A DNA stretch of 64,000 nt from Anodontia alba (Eukaryota; Mollusca; Bivalvia; Lucinida; Lucinidae): positions 83,426,289 through 83,490,288 of the forward strand of contig OZ024834.1 in the NCBI GenBank assembly GCA_964016985.1, read 5' to 3'. How positions within the stretch are numbered: the stretch's first letter is position 1; each line of letters begins with the position of its first letter. The notes under the pieces are model-generated. The model had not been told where the DNA came from and made no database searches. It saw nothing but the letters and a program-made list of their open reading frames with translations. Shown here piece by piece: positions 40,069 to 49,554 of this stretch. The position numbers and the translations under genes were made by a program.

Positions 40069-40278
40069 CCCTTAAAACGCCAAGCAAAATTTGTAGCAGA
40101 CGACATTCTGAATTTTTATTTTTTTTTATTTTTTTTTTTCAGGGAAAACAAGTCTTGATATTTCATGTGAATCGTCTGCTTGGCAGACGATTCACATGAA
40201 ATGTCAAGACTTGTTTTCTGCTGAAAATAAAAAAAATCAAATTGTCGTCTGCTTTAGTTGTGATTTGCGCTTTAAGGG
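40069..40278. mobile_element. CCCTTAAA-ended MITE with CATTTCATGTGAATCGTCTG hairpin
   Basis: CCCTTAAAACGCCAAG ... TTTGCGCTTTAAGGG|TTAA with an internal hairpin GAAAACAAGTCTTGATATTT CATGTGAATCGTCTGCTTGG CAGACGATTCACATG... of ~85 bases. The right flank is TTAA; the left is GCTA. The ends equal those of 57354-57590, which has a different hairpin. Confidence 0.7.
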
Positions 40279-40607
40279 TTAAGACATTTTTACATTATGA
40301 AATAAAATGGGTTACGATATAATAAAGTTTCAATGTTTCCCATAGTGAAATCTAACCGTCACAGCTTGTCTTATCAAAAAGTGTCTGTATATAGGGGCAA
40401 ACACGATACTGCATGAACCTTAAGTATTCACACATTTTAACCTTCCATTAATTATTTTCAAACACACTTTTGAAACAACCTTGGGTGCGCAGAATTAGCC
40501 TACCACACTGCACCATATTATATTGTAAGAATCGTCGCGGCGAGACTCAAAACTGTGGGCCATTTAAAATGCATGTGTGTATGGAGAACTGAGAATATGC
40601 ACATCTC

Positions 40608-40890
40608 ATCACGAAATCATGCCTATATAATTTTGACCCTCTTAAACCCCTCTTTTATATAGTAAAACTGGGGTTTACAGGGGTATACAATATTTTTCTT
40701 ATTTCCGCTCAAAAACATAGATTGTGGGTACTCGTTAGAACCGCCTCATCGAGGCGGTTCAAACGTGTACCCACAATCTATGTTTTGAGTAGAAATATGA
40801 AAAAAATATCAGAATTTTTTATCTGAAAATTTTCATTTTTTGTGGTAAAATTTTCAGTGTATCTAAATAGGCATGTTTTCGTAATGTTAT
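40608..40890. mobile_element. CATCACGAAAACATGCC MITE with GTTAGAACCGCCTC hairpin, copy 1
   Basis: Ends CATCACGAAATCATGCCTAT and ATAGGCATGTTTTCGTAATG; inside ACCCTCTTAAACCCC, AAAACTGGGGTTTACAGGGG TATAC, then GATTGTGGGTACTCGTTAGA ACCGCCTCATCGAGGCGGTT C and its arm. Three more copies: 50486, 53246 and 55627. Confidence 0.75.
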
Positions 40891-40970
40891 CCCCGTAACG
40901 TTATCACGCCTATGTGAATTGTATACTTGTAAACCATCGCTCTTGGTAATGCATATTTTCAACCATAGTA

Positions 40971-41332
40971 CAGTGAAATCTCAATGACTCGAACACCGAT
41001 GGCTCGTTTACCATGGCTTATTCGAACTCGTTTTTTAGAGTCCCTATGAAATTCTCTTGATAGCCCAAGAATACAAATATTTATTGATATTTTGGGAAAT
41101 TTTCGTATTTAATCATGAAATGTTTATCGTGTGTACTCATTAGAATAACCTCGATGAGGCGATTCTAATGAGTACACACAACACACATCGACAAAATCGG
41201 AAAGACACCCCTACATAATATACATTTGCTTCCTGACCTGGCGTTATGATCAACTCTCAGTGGCTCGAACTACCCATGGCTAGAACATATTTACATGTCT
41301 CAAAGATGTTCGAGTTATTGAGGTTCGATTGG
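40971..41332. mobile_element. Tigger/pogo-like MITE, copy 4
   Basis: TA|CAGTGAAATCTCAATGACTC ... GTTATTGAGGTTCGATTG, centre GTGTGTACTCATTAGAATAA CCTCGATGAGGCGATTCTAA TGAGTACACACAACA. Confidence 0.72.
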
Positions 41333-41334
41333 TC

Positions 41335-41490
41335 ATTGATATTTTCTTATTACTTCACGAACAAATATGTTATGGGTACTCATTAGAAGCGTCTTCGCGG
41401 AACGGTTCTAATGAGTATCCACAACATGAGCTTTCGTGGAAAAATAAGAAAAAACATGTACCTTGGTATCCCTTCTATCTACAGCTATAA
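41335..41490. mobile_element. CATTAGAA-hairpin MITE, tip altered
   Basis: ATATGTTATGGGTACTCATT AGAAGCGTCTTCGCGGAACG GTTCTAATGAGTATCCACAA C, with TTATTACTTCACGAA / TTTCGTGGAAAAATAAGAAA and ATCTACAGCTATAA outside. Confidence 0.65.
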
Positions 41491-41572
41491 AAGTCATGGC
41501 ATTTTCGCCATATAGTATAGAGAATAAAAGAATAAAAATTATTTAGAATAGTAACATATTTATGCTGAGTGG

Positions 41573-41790
41573 ACTTTTCTACCTTTACTCTTTGGACCGG
41601 TCCATTTCCAATAGAAGGGGTGTCTGGTAGTTTTTATTATTTCCATGTTTTATAGAAATTCCTGTATCTAAGGCAAACAGTGTAGACCCTGATCAGACGC
41701 CGCGTTCTGCGGCGTCTGATCTGGGTCTATACTGTTTGCCAATATCCCTTTTATAGAATGCCAGGCTTAAATGGGTTTTAAGTTTATTAT
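41573..41790 (+). repeat. Single-copy relative of the 119-bp array plus intact CAAACAGTG hairpin
   Basis: GAGTGGACTTTTCTACC, TTTGGACCGGTCCATTTCCA ATAGAAGGGGTGTCTGGTAG TTTTTATTATTT is one unit of the array at 19262-21082. It is followed by TTTTATAGAAATTCCTGTAT and the hairpin 41671-41739 (CAAACAGTGTAGACCCTGAT CAGACGCCGCGTTCTGCGGC GTCTGATCTGGG...). Confidence 0.7.
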
Positions 41791-41814
41791 GGCTTCTTTT
41801 TAATGTCTACAGGG

Positions 41815-42090
41815 GGTGGTTGGGTATGGCAAAGGTGTCGTGTATCTTGCCTCACCAGGGCGTCCAACTGATATTGGCTTACAGTTGGGCAGCGCCTGTT
41901 GTCCTTGCAGCAGGTATGGGTAGAGGGGGAATGCTTCTGTGTCTTCACTTTCATTCATTTTCCTCTTTCTCCCCTGTCCCTCTCTTTCATCTCCTCCTCA
42001 ACTAGCTCTTCTATCTCTCTTCTCCCTTTCTCTGGGAGACGACACAAAATGACCCACAAGGGTTGACGTGTCGTTAAACCGCAACACAAT
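41815..42090 (+). mobile_element. Short interspersed repeat (GGGCAAGGCCTGCTGTCC family), copy 3
   Basis: AAAGGTGTCGTGTATCTTGC, GGGCGTCCAACTGATATTGG CTTACAGTTGGGCAGCGCCT G, GGTATGGGTAGAGGGGGAAT G, pyrimidine tract, GGGAGACGACACAAAATGAC CCACAAGGGTTGACGTGTCG TTAAACC. Confidence 0.72.
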
Positions 42091-42379
42091 GTCATTTAAT
42101 GTCTGCAAAAGGGTTGCTAGAAGTAAAAAAAAAAAGCTAAAAGCTAGCTTATAAACAGCAAAACTCTCACCCCCTCCACACACATACCTACACCCACACC
42201 CACCCTCACCCCCACCAAACTATAAATGTGAAACCATACAAACCCGTTTTCACAAATATATTATACATGGGGAAACATGGGGGTAAACATTACATATAAA
42301 CTTTTTAACGTAATGTCAGTCCGACTAATCCTTGCAACAGGATATCATTGAAACAAGAATATTTTAAGTTACAACCGTC

Positions 42380-42560
42380 ATTTGAATAAAGGAAGGCCAG
42401 TGTTCTGGTGTCGTACCATGCGAAAAGATGTCTTTGGGATATGTGCCGAATACGAAAGTTCGGATCAGCCTGCGTATATTTTTTAAATGAGCTGCGCAAT
42501 GGGGCTGAGGTTGTCTGATCAGGGCCTTCACTGTCCGGTTACAGAATCATTAGCTATTTT
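42380..42560. repeat. Decayed GATCAGCCTGCGCA-type repeat
   Basis: AAGTTCGGATCAGCCTGCGT AT and GGTTGTCTGATCAGGGCCTT CACTGTCCGGTTACAG are the two landmarks; the stem is no longer symmetric. Confidence 0.45.
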
Positions 42561-42959
42561 AGGAATTCAACAGGAATTATCAACAGGAAAAGTCTTTCTA
42601 GCATCGCGCTATGAGTTTTAGATTTCTAATCTAACAAAGGTAAACTACTCTTCCTTGACTATTTTATACACATATTATCTCCCTTACCAGTCATAAACTA
42701 TTCAGCCAAATCAGAGAGAAGGACATTCCAAAAGATAGGATTTTTGTAAAATATAAATGGTTTTTATGCTGAATCATATACCAGTTAGACGGGAGCCAGT
42801 CTAGGTAATTCGGTAAAAGGGACAATTTCTTACCCAATTATTCACTCTCCTATAAGAGACAAGCAAACTCAGCTCATTATTTTGTCTGTCATGTACCTTT
42901 GCCCCAATGTAATAGTGCTGCTGTTTTAAAAACGCCATGTTTTTTTTCAACAAACACTT

Positions 42960-43180
42960 TCAGTGGAGACAACTGTGTCAAAATTGTTTCCCCCTGATGA
43001 AATGTGGTCTACTCCAAAAGTAGACTGCTCCACAGGACCTTGTTAATCTTTACGATAATACATTTGTAGAACTGTAGAGCAGTCTACTCCAAAAGAAAAG
43101 AATGTGATATCCTAACAAGGTTTAAGTGTGAAGGAAAGCATAAGGAAGTCGCAAGAGTTGTCTCCCTGGTGCAAAAATGC
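42960..43180. repeat. GTAGACTGCTCCAC hairpin with CTCCC-rich flanks
   Basis: GGTCTACTCCAAAAGTAGAC TGCTCCACAGGACCTTG ... CTTTACGATAATACATTTGT AGAACTGTAGAGCAGTCTAC TCCAAAAG. The AGACTGCTCCAC...GTGGAGCAGTCTA stem also occurs, more regular, at 59350-59412. Confidence 0.55.
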
Positions 43181-43192
43181 GACCGCGAAATA

Positions 43193-43547
43193 CAGTAAAA
43201 TCTCAATGGCTCGAACATCTTTGGGACCATGGAAATTTATTCGAGACATGGGTAGATCGAGCCACTGATGGTTAATCATTGCGCCAGGCCAGGAAGCAAA
43301 TGGTGATAATTTAGGGAAGTCTTTATCTTCTATACAATGATGGTATGTTAAGTGTACTCATTAGAATCGCCTCGATGAGGCGATTCTTATGATTACACAC
43401 AACATACAATTTCATGATAAAATGAAATTTCCCTAAGTATTTGTTTTGAGCTATCGGAAGAATTTCGTAGGGACTCAAAAAACGAGTTCGAATCATGGCA
43501 TCCAAGGTAAACGAGCAATCGGTGTTCGAGCAATCGAGTTTTTACTG
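43193..43547. mobile_element. Tigger/pogo-like MITE, copy 5, clear TA duplication
   Basis: TA|CAGTAAAATCTCAATGGCTC, GAACATCTTTGGGACCATGG, GATCGAGCCACTGATGGTTA ATCATTGCGCCAGGCCAGGA, GATAATTTAGGGAA, then the hairpin ATGTTAAGTGTACTCATTAG AATCGCCTCGATGAGGCGAT TC and the mirror half to CGAGTTTTTACTG|TA. CAGT ends, TA duplication and ~350-bp length fit a Tigger/pogo-derived MITE. Confidence 0.82.
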
Positions 43548-43554
43548 TAAGCGT

Positions 43555-43975
43555 TATTTTCCGTGATAAACGGAATTTTCATTTCGTGTTATGTCTGGTG
43601 AAAAAAAAATCAGTGAAAGGCAAAGGCCTGTTTTCAAAATCTAAAAATATTTGATCCGTGTCATAACTAAAACTTTAACATATGCGAACAGTAAAGACAC
43701 AGACTTGCCAAGGAAGCCGCACTATTCGATAAGACAGCCTGATCAGTGTACTACCAACACTTCGAGACCACCGCCTAATGGATGTAATACCACAGTAGGA
43801 TATTTCTATTTCATCTTATGTTGGATGAAACAAAAGCTGAAAGGCAGAGCTTTTTTTTTCAAAATCGAAATAAAATTATATTTGATCCGTATCATGACTA
43901 ACGATTTCTTATTTCATACGCCAACAGTGGACACAGGCCAACCTACGTAGCCGCACAATACGATAAGGCATTTTT
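43555..43975. other. No gene; diffuse direct repetition
   Basis: TTTGATCCGTGTCATAACTA A, TATGCGAACAGTAAAGACAC AGACTTGCCAAGGAAGCCGC AC recurs around 43890-43965 (TTTGATCCGTATCATGACTA A, CGCCAACAGTGGACACAGGC CAACCTACGTAGCCGCAC), spacing ~240 bp. A decayed local duplication. Confidence 0.5.
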
Positions 43976-43977
43976 TC

Positions 43978-44251
43978 TATACCGTTTTTATCTTAGAATT
44001 CGGACAGACATGCTTGAGCAAACAGAGCAGACCCAGATCAGACGCCGCAGAACGCGGCGTCTGATCAGGGTCTACACTGTTTGCCACTCATCCAGCATGT
44101 TTTAAACTCATTTAAATTGTAGGATACATTTGATCAGGATCTACACAGATTGCCTCATATCCAATGAAAATGAATTTGTTCAAATTTTAGGATAAGTTTG
44201 GTAAGGCGTTTAAGGTGTCCGAATACTTATTTAGAGTGAATACGGTATATT
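43978..44251 (+). mobile_element. TATTCGGACA MITE, reference copy with intact hairpin
   Basis: Left TATACCGTTTTTATCTTAGA ATTCGGACA; hairpin AGCAAACAGAGCAGACCCAG ATCAGACGCCGCAGAACGCG GCGTCTGATCAGGGTCTACA CTGTTTGCC (44016-44084); then CACTCATCCAGC, AATTTGTTCAAATTTTAGGA TAAG, GGTAAGGCG and the right end AAGGTGTCCGAATACTTATT TAGAGTGAATACGGTA. The outer ends are inverted and flanked by TA. Confidence 0.75.
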
Positions 44252-44350
44252 GATATATTTTTCAGTTTCTAATTATTTTGTAAGTGGGCAGCGGTGGCCC
44301 TGAATAGACTGCGCGGATGCGAATTCTGGTCTTGGCTATGGTCGTTGCCT

Positions 44351-44983
44351 GCATATGCCCCGAAAGTTCATTTTCGCACTGCGCTGTTCATACAAAAAAA
44401 AATAATAAATAAATAAAAATGATAATTCTGTTTATTTTCACCTGCAGTAAGATAATACTAGGGTTAATGTATGCACTACTTTAAAACTGAGGACACCAAA
44501 AACTAAAATGTTGGTATCAAATTACTTATTTTTCAACCCGTCTTACTAACTTTATTGATCCGCTACACACACATTGAATAAGGATTGCGTGTATTTGCAG
44601 TTTAAAAAATATTTTTACTCCTTTTTCAGTTCATAGCGGCGTCTTAAGGGAATCATTAAATATTTCATTTTTGTGTAGGCAAAAATGTTATTAAAAAAAA
44701 GTTCTTTTACATAGTCGTCTGTGAAGCACAGAGGCCAGTAAATAAAATACTAATTTTAAATCCTGCTTATGAGATTCGAAATCATAATTAAGTTGGTTGC
44801 ATTTACAGAAACCGTAAAGCTATTGAGACAAGATTTATTTTCATTCCCTGTGGCGAGCCCAATGTACAGCGCCCTCTATACGCGGCAATTTTTACCTGTA
44901 CAGGTATGATTAAGAGCGTAGAAAATACGCCGCGGCTTTGTACTGATGCGTTTAAAATGTTGTCAGTTTATAAATAAATAAAA
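44351..44983 (+). promoter_or_regulatory. Repeat-poor island upstream of a candidate first exon
   Basis: No hairpin module, SINE or tandem array is present, in contrast to almost every other 600-bp stretch. The last 120 bases are relatively GC-rich (CAGCGCCCTCTATACGCGGC near 44870, TACGCCGCGGCTTTG near 44928) before the ATG at 44984. A promoter is only an inference from position; no convincing TATA box at the usual distance was found. Confidence 0.3.
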
Positions 44984-45053
44984 ATGGATAATTACATCAG
45001 CAGCATTTCGCTTTTGTTAATTGTATTAGCTGGATTAATTCCTTCAATATGGG
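44984..45053 (+). CDS. Candidate first coding exon with signal peptide, gene unknown
   Basis: AAAAATGG context at the start codon, then 23 complete codons: a short polar start (MDNYIS) followed by a hydrophobic core SISLLLIVLAGLIPSIWG, and a splice donor G|GTATGTG after 45053 (phase 1). This has the form of a cleavable signal peptide ending at an exon border, as in many secreted or single-pass proteins. Upstream DNA is repeat-poor. I could not find the next exon: the TTTTTCAG at 45234-45241 leads to a stop within six codons. It may be chance; a membrane-anchored N-terminus is the alternative. No function is claimed. Confidence 0.35.
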
Positions 45054-45059
45054 GTATGT

Positions 45060-45394
45060 GATAATAATTTATGTTCATATCATTAATTGTGAATCACCTT
45101 AATTTTTAATTCTATGTAATATTGAAAAAGAAAAAAAATACGTTTTATTTTTTCACCACACCTTTGTTTTAACATATACCCGAAAACAAAAAAGAAGAAA
45201 AAAACGTAATTGATTTTGAAATGTTGGTATTTGTTTTTTCAGAAATGACTGGTTTAAGATGAAACCATTTTGAGTCACATTATTGATTTATTTTATTGAA
45301 CCATTGTGCCATAAATGCTTGACATGGAGTCCGCTTATGGTTTATGAGGCTGTCTAAAGGACTTAATATGATCTAGCTGTGGAAAAAACGACCC
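45060..45394. other. Repeat-poor stretch, no exon recognised
   Basis: AT-rich with A-runs near 45125-45210; if the exon at 44984 is real this is its intron. Confidence 0.35.
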
Positions 45395-45478
45395 TTCTTC
45401 CATATACGAACAGCGAAGACCAGGCCAGACTGCGCGAACTGCGCAGTCTGGCTGGTCTTCGCTGCTCGCCTATACAGT
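45395..45478. repeat. CAGCGAAGACCAGGCCAGAC hairpin, near perfect
   Basis: TATACGAACAGCGAAGACCA GGCCAGACTGCGCGAACTGC GCAGTCTGGCTGGTCTTCGC TGCTCGCCTATA: arms of ~34 bases with a tiny loop, the cleanest member of this hairpin family in the window. Confidence 0.85.
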
Positions 45479-45479
45479 T

Positions 45480-45945
45480 TTTTTTTCTAATTGCGCTCAG
45501 TGAATTATAGAGCTTGACTAGAGTACGTGGTTGCGCACTGTTCTTGATCATAGCTAGGCGCACATAGGAAAAACGTTTGATGATTTTCTATGTGCAGCGA
45601 CCTTGAAAAATATCTCATTCGACGTAAATATTTGTGATGGTATTAGTTATCAATCATGCTACATGTGCAATTATTTTTGTTTTGTTTGTTTTGTATTGTT
45701 TAGCAGTAAAATTGATAATGTATGGACGCTGACAAAACATTGTTGTCAGCGTAGGATTGCTGACGTTTCAAACTGCGATTTTGACCGAAGATTTGACTGG
45801 CATGTGATCCGAACTCGTTGATTTTTTCACTAATTCACTAATTCTCTGTTGACAGAGCGAGATTGTTGGCTTTATTGCCTGGGAGGGAGCCATGTGGTCA
45901 CTTCTGAAGGCGATGAAGGTTTTTTTGTTTGTTTTTTTTGACGGC
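45480..45945. other. No gene recognised
   Basis: Mixed-composition DNA without repeat modules; short frames only. Confidence 0.3.
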
Positions 45946-45949
45946 TATT

Positions 45950-45950
<1 letters not shown>

Positions 45951-46012
<62 letters not shown>
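45951..46012. repeat. (GA)n microsatellite
   Basis: About 28 GA dinucleotides with one AA interruption near 45999. The Arg-Glu frame across it is an artefact. Confidence 0.95.
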
Positions 46013-46013
<1 letters not shown>

Positions 46014-46189
46014 TATGTATAATTACGGAAGGGTCGTAATACATTTTAGGATGAACACTGGCAATATGATTTATACCTCACTCATGACCTGAACTGACCT
46101 GACCAACTTTAAAGTGTTCTTTTTTCAAATTCATATTAATGTAGTTATACCTTAGGCAATGGATCAAAACGAAAAATAACATGCTTGAG

Positions 46190-46765
46190 TAATGATATTG
46201 ATAATACTCTGCACCCTGCAGCTACTAACTTTACTATTTCATGCCTTTAACTTTGCTTCTGATCTCCCGTGGTTTCTTACTTCAAACTTCACTATTTCTT
46301 ACTTCGTACTTCTTTCATCTTCCGTCTACAAACCCGTACTTCTCTCTTACTTCCAGTCGCTATTACTTCCAGTCGCTATTACGTTATGACTTGTAATTCC
46401 GAACGTAACCTTTTGAATATTGTCTGATTTCTTACTTCTGGCTTCCTACTTCTAACTTCCCAGTTTTCCGACTTTCTGCTGCCTACTTCTTATTCACAGT
46501 AACGAAGGTTACTAAAGGAAACTCTGGAAGTAACGAAGTCCAGGTACTGAAGTAAAAAGTCAGTCACTTAAAATAAGCAAGTCAAAAATTGATAGTAAGA
46601 CGTTGGAAACTGCATGTAGGTAGGCCTACAATGAGTCCGAAAATTTCGATAGTTAATTAGAAGTTTGACGTAAAAAGTCGACATTTAGAACTGGGAAGTA
46701 AGAAATCAGAGGCGGAAAGTATAGACGGTGCAAGACAGGTGGAAATGGAAAGTCACGAACCAAGT
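46190..46765. repeat. ACTTC/GAAGT inverted composite repeat
   Basis: The left part (46260-46480) is crowded with TTACTTC/AACTTC strings, e.g. GATTTCTTACTTCTGGCTTC CTACTTCTAACTTCCCAG; the right part (46500-46765) is crowded with GAAGTAA, e.g. GAACTGGGAAGTAAGAAATC AG. The halves are inverted around ~46500. CTTACTTCCAGTCGCTATTA CTTCCAGTCGCTATTACG is a local tandem pair. Confidence 0.6.
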
Positions 46766-46804
46766 TCGAAGTCCTTTTTATGTCTTTCACGGGCTGTAAG
46801 GTTA

Positions 46805-47345
46805 ACCCATTGACATATCATGCAAAGAAAATAGGGTCCATACTTATAGAATCTACTTGACATTCTATGCAGAGAACATAGGATCCATTAGACATTTCAA
46901 ACAAAGAGAAAAGCGCTTGGCATACCATGCAAAATGTCTCCATGTGCAACAATTTGCCATATATGTCAAGGAAAAAATTAGGAAATCTAAATTGGCGTTC
47001 TGCAGCATCAGACAGACAAGGGTGGAGGGACGGGCCGGTAATTGATGGGGGCACTTTTTGGGTCGATTGTTTACAATCGAGCCATAGTATACAAACGCCT
47101 AAATTTCATGAAGGTAGTTGTCCAACCAATGTAATCATACCGCACCTTCAACGAAACCTAGGTAACGGTTATTTATAGCCGCACTATTGTCGCTCTGATG
47201 TCGGTGTGCTGTTGATAGAGGGTTGTCTGTAAAACCTGGAATGGGAGACCCCTAAAAGGGTAAATGGCAAACAATGCAGACCCAGATCAGACGTCGAAAC
47301 ACACGACGTGTGATCAGAGTCTCCACTGTTTGCAAATAGTTCAAC
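46805..47345 (+). repeat. Long dispersed repeat, inverted partner of 54024-54690
   Basis: GAACATAGGATCCATTAGAC ATTTC, GCGCTTGGCATACCATGC, GACGGGCCGGTAATTGATGG GGGCACTTTTTGGGTCGATT GTTTACAATCGAGCCATAGT ATACA, ATAGCCGCACTATTGTCGC, ending in the CAAACA hairpin 47267-47334 (GTCGAAACACACGAC tip). It contains the GTTTACAATCGAGCC repeat. Confidence 0.7.
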
Positions 47346-47459
47346 AATATTTTCTCTAGGAATATCTAAATCACATAGCCTGGAATACCTAAAATCATAA
47401 TTAGAATCTTCCAATATATAGTGTGGGGGAATTCATTCAGTCTACAATGGGTTAACAGC

Positions 47460-47700
47460 TACACACTGTCAAGGGAAACAGCTCTTCAAAATTTTGCCTC
47501 CCTTCTGAAAAGGGGAAAAAGGAAACACTTTGCTCCCGCTGGTGCTGGCTGGTGGATGGGTGTGGGAAGGGGATTGGGGGTGGACAAATACATTCCTTTT
47601 AGCTTAGATCCCTTCAGAAAGGGGTGTTGTGCAGTAAACCAAACAGGAAGGAACAAAATTCTCCTATGTAAAAATGTTAGAAAGTCTATCAGATGTGACT
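47460..47700. repeat. Decayed TTTGCTCCC element
   Basis: AAGGGAAACAGCTCTTCAAA ATTTTGCCTCCCTTCTGAAA AGGGG, CACTTTGCTCCCGCTGG, CCTTCAGAAAGGGGTGTTGT GCAGTAAACCAAACAGGAAG. Same order as 59545-59830. Confidence 0.55.
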
Positions 47701-47924
47701 AGTCCTCTTAAACATTACAGATTCTGCCAAGAAATACAAGTCTACGGTCATGTTTCGTAAAGTGTTTGGTATATTTTCGTTTGTTACAAGCTTATCCTTC
47801 AAGGAAAATTTCTTTATTTTGATAAAGATAATAGAATTTATGATGAACTTCAGAAATTATCCCAGTCATTTGTGTTCAATGCCCTCATAATATTTTATTT
47901 AAGCCTCTTGTCACTACCATAAGT

Positions 47925-48096
47925 AATCGGATAGACCGGACTGTGCAAAATGTAGACCCAGATCAGGCGGCGTCTGACCAGGGACTACACGGTTTGCCAC
48001 TCATTCAGCGGAATCTAGGCACATTAATAGGTAGTGAAATTTTAGGACCACTTTGGTAAGGACAAAAGGTGTCCAAATACTAAGGGTAAATATGGT
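47925..48096 (+). mobile_element. TATTCGGACA MITE, hairpin shortened
   Basis: TAATCGGATAGACCGGACTG TGC, AAAATGTAGACCCAGATCAG GCGGCGTCTGACCAGGGACT ACACGGTTTGCCACTCATTC AGC, GGTGTCCAAATACTAAGGGT AAATATGG. Confidence 0.65.
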
Positions 48097-48184
48097 TTAA
48101 TGATTCTATAGTGACTAAGTATAAATAAGGAGTGTATATGTTATAGTTGAACATGACAAAAGGATCCGTAAAGCACCTCACAAA

Positions 48185-48348
48185 CCTAGTATTCAGACAG
48201 CCATGCCTGAGTAAACAGTATAGACCCAGATCAGACGCCACACAACGCGGCGTCTGCGCAGGATCTACACTGTAGAATAATGCACTCAAATTTTAGGACA
48301 GTTGCACTGTAAGAAGTTTAGGTGTCCTAATATCTAGAGAAAATATGA
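48185..48348 (+). mobile_element. TATTCGGACA MITE, 3' part eroded
   Basis: AGTATTCAGACAGCCATGCC TGAG, hairpin 48213-48273 with TCAGACGCCACACAACGCGG CGTCTG, AGGTGTCCTAATATCTAGAG AAAATATG. It lies ~90 bp from the previous copy in the same orientation. Confidence 0.65.
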
Positions 48349-48399
48349 TTATGACTGTTTATCTTGGCGAAATAATACATAAATGGGCCGTGCCAAACG

Positions 48400-48600
48400 A
48401 AAAAGTGCCTTCCAACATGCGCACAATGTGCAGATTCAGATCATCCTGCGCATGCGCATGCGCAAAAGATTCATCCGGTCTTTGCTCTCCATTTATACAT
48501 TCTATAATATCCATAGGTTCTGTTAACGGACAGTGAAGGCCCAGATCAGAGTGCCAGTCTGAACTGGGCCTTCGATGTCCGCATATGCTCGAAGACTGTC
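48400..48600. repeat. GATCAGCCTGCGCA-type repeats, two adjacent
   Basis: CAGATTCAGATCATCCTGCG CATGCGCATGCGC (48430-48465) and GGACAGTGAAGGCCCAGATC AGAGTGCCAGTCTGAACTGG GCCTTCGATGTCCGCATA (48530-48590). Confidence 0.6.
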
Positions 48601-48807
48601 TCAGACATATGTGCTGTGAATATGTCCCAATTCAACAGTGAAAGAGACCATTCCATTTTACAAACTGTTAACTTCGGAAATATAAGTATAAATCAAGGTT
48701 TACAAATGCAACAGCTCTACACTTTCATAAACTGACATTTTATAGCTCCACTTACCGAAGCAACTTGTGAATACTGTGTGACAGATCGGGAGATCACAAA
48801 GTTGTAG

Positions 48808-48862
48808 CTACGGGCCGATAACGGCCCGCTGTAGATTTATAAAGAATGCTAGCTGGGTACCA
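48808..48862. repeat. Half of the GGGCCGATAACGGCCC MITE
   Basis: CTACGGGCCGATAACGGCCC GCTGTAGATTTATAAAGAAT GCTAGCTGGGTA equals the right arm of 60627-60737; the left arm is absent. Confidence 0.65.
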
Positions 48863-48999
48863 AAATCCATGCGATCACCATTTATCCAGACCGGCCTCAT
48901 CCAGGCAGGCTGTCAAGTGGTCCACATCATTCATTGTACGGATGTAATGCGCGCATGAAGGATAACTGAGACGCATCGTTCGAAAAACAAATCTTCAGA

Positions 49000-49068
49000 C
49001 ATGTACCGACAGCGAAGACTGTCTTTCATGCAGTCTGATCAGGTCTTTTGCCGTCGGCGTATAGAATT
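49000..49068. repeat. GACAGCGAAGACTG hairpin
   Basis: GTACCGACAGCGAAGACTGT CTTTCATGCAGTCTGATCAG GTCTTTTGCCGTCGGCGTAT A: imperfect stem. Confidence 0.55.
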
Positions 49069-49069
49069 T

Positions 49070-49480
49070 TGGGGTCGATTGTTTACAATCGAGCCATAGT
49101 ATACAAACGCCAAAATTTCCTTAACGTAGTTGTCCACGAGATTACCATTGACCAATGTAATCAAACCGCACGTTAGGCGAAATCCAGATAACGGTTATTT
49201 ATAGCTGCGCTATTCTTGTCGCTGTGACGTCAGAGTGCTGTTGATAGAGGACTATCTGTAAAACCTGGAATGGGACATTCAGGACGTTGGCAAACAGTAC
49301 AGACCCAGATCAGACGCCGCAGAACGCGGCGTCTCATCATGGTCTGCACTGTTTGCTTAAATTACAGGAAGTTAATGGTTGAATGAAAAAGTCATAAGTC
49401 CCCATTCAGGACCATTTTCCCAGCCTATACTCTGAGACAGTCTACCCACCAGTGCTGTCAGTACTTTGATTGATACTGTA
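49070..49480 (+). repeat. GTTTACAATCGAGCC repeat, cleanest copy
   Basis: GGGGTCGATTGTTTACAATC GAGCC, CCAAAATTTCCTTAACGTAG TTGTCCACGAGATTACC, CGCTGTGACGTCAGAGTGCT GTTGATAGAGG, hairpin 49289-49357 (CAAACAGTACAGACCCAGAT CAGACGCCGC...), CAGGACCATTTTCCCAGCCT ATACTCTGAGACAGTC and GTGCTGTCAGTACTTTG. The uninterrupted CTGAGACAG...CTACCC segment gives the empty site for the MITE at 9755-9958. Confidence 0.72.
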
Positions 49481-49554
49481 AAAACATCGACGTATAATAA
49501 AGGATCCAAGAGCTCCCAAGAGATAAGAGGGGCTATCTACGTATTATGTTTGCT

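Larger units (their letters stand above)
39850..42803. mobile_element. 2.95-kb non-autonomous element with ~210-bp terminal inverted repeats
   Basis: Left end (39850-40062): AGACTGGCTCCCGTCTAA, TATATTTTACAAAAATCC, TTGGAATGTACTTCTCTCTG ATTTGGCTGA, TGACTGGTAAGGGAGATGAT ATGTGT, TTACCTTTGTTAGATTAGAA ATGTAAAACTCATAGCG. Right end (42598-42803) is its reverse complement with about 15% changes. The outermost bases equal those of the TAGACTGG palindromic MITEs, so one transposase may serve both. The interior holds at least six nested elements (see entries within 40069-42090) and no transposase. Flanking 9-mers do not match. Confidence 0.75.

Noticed and set aside
44865..44890. CTCF-like motif (GCGCCCTCTA) before the candidate exon
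   Set aside because: Only a partial match to the known core, one occurrence, and no data on binding; not strong enough to list as a site.
45892..46092. Frame with an Arg-Glu run
   Set aside because: It is the translation of a (GA)n microsatellite.
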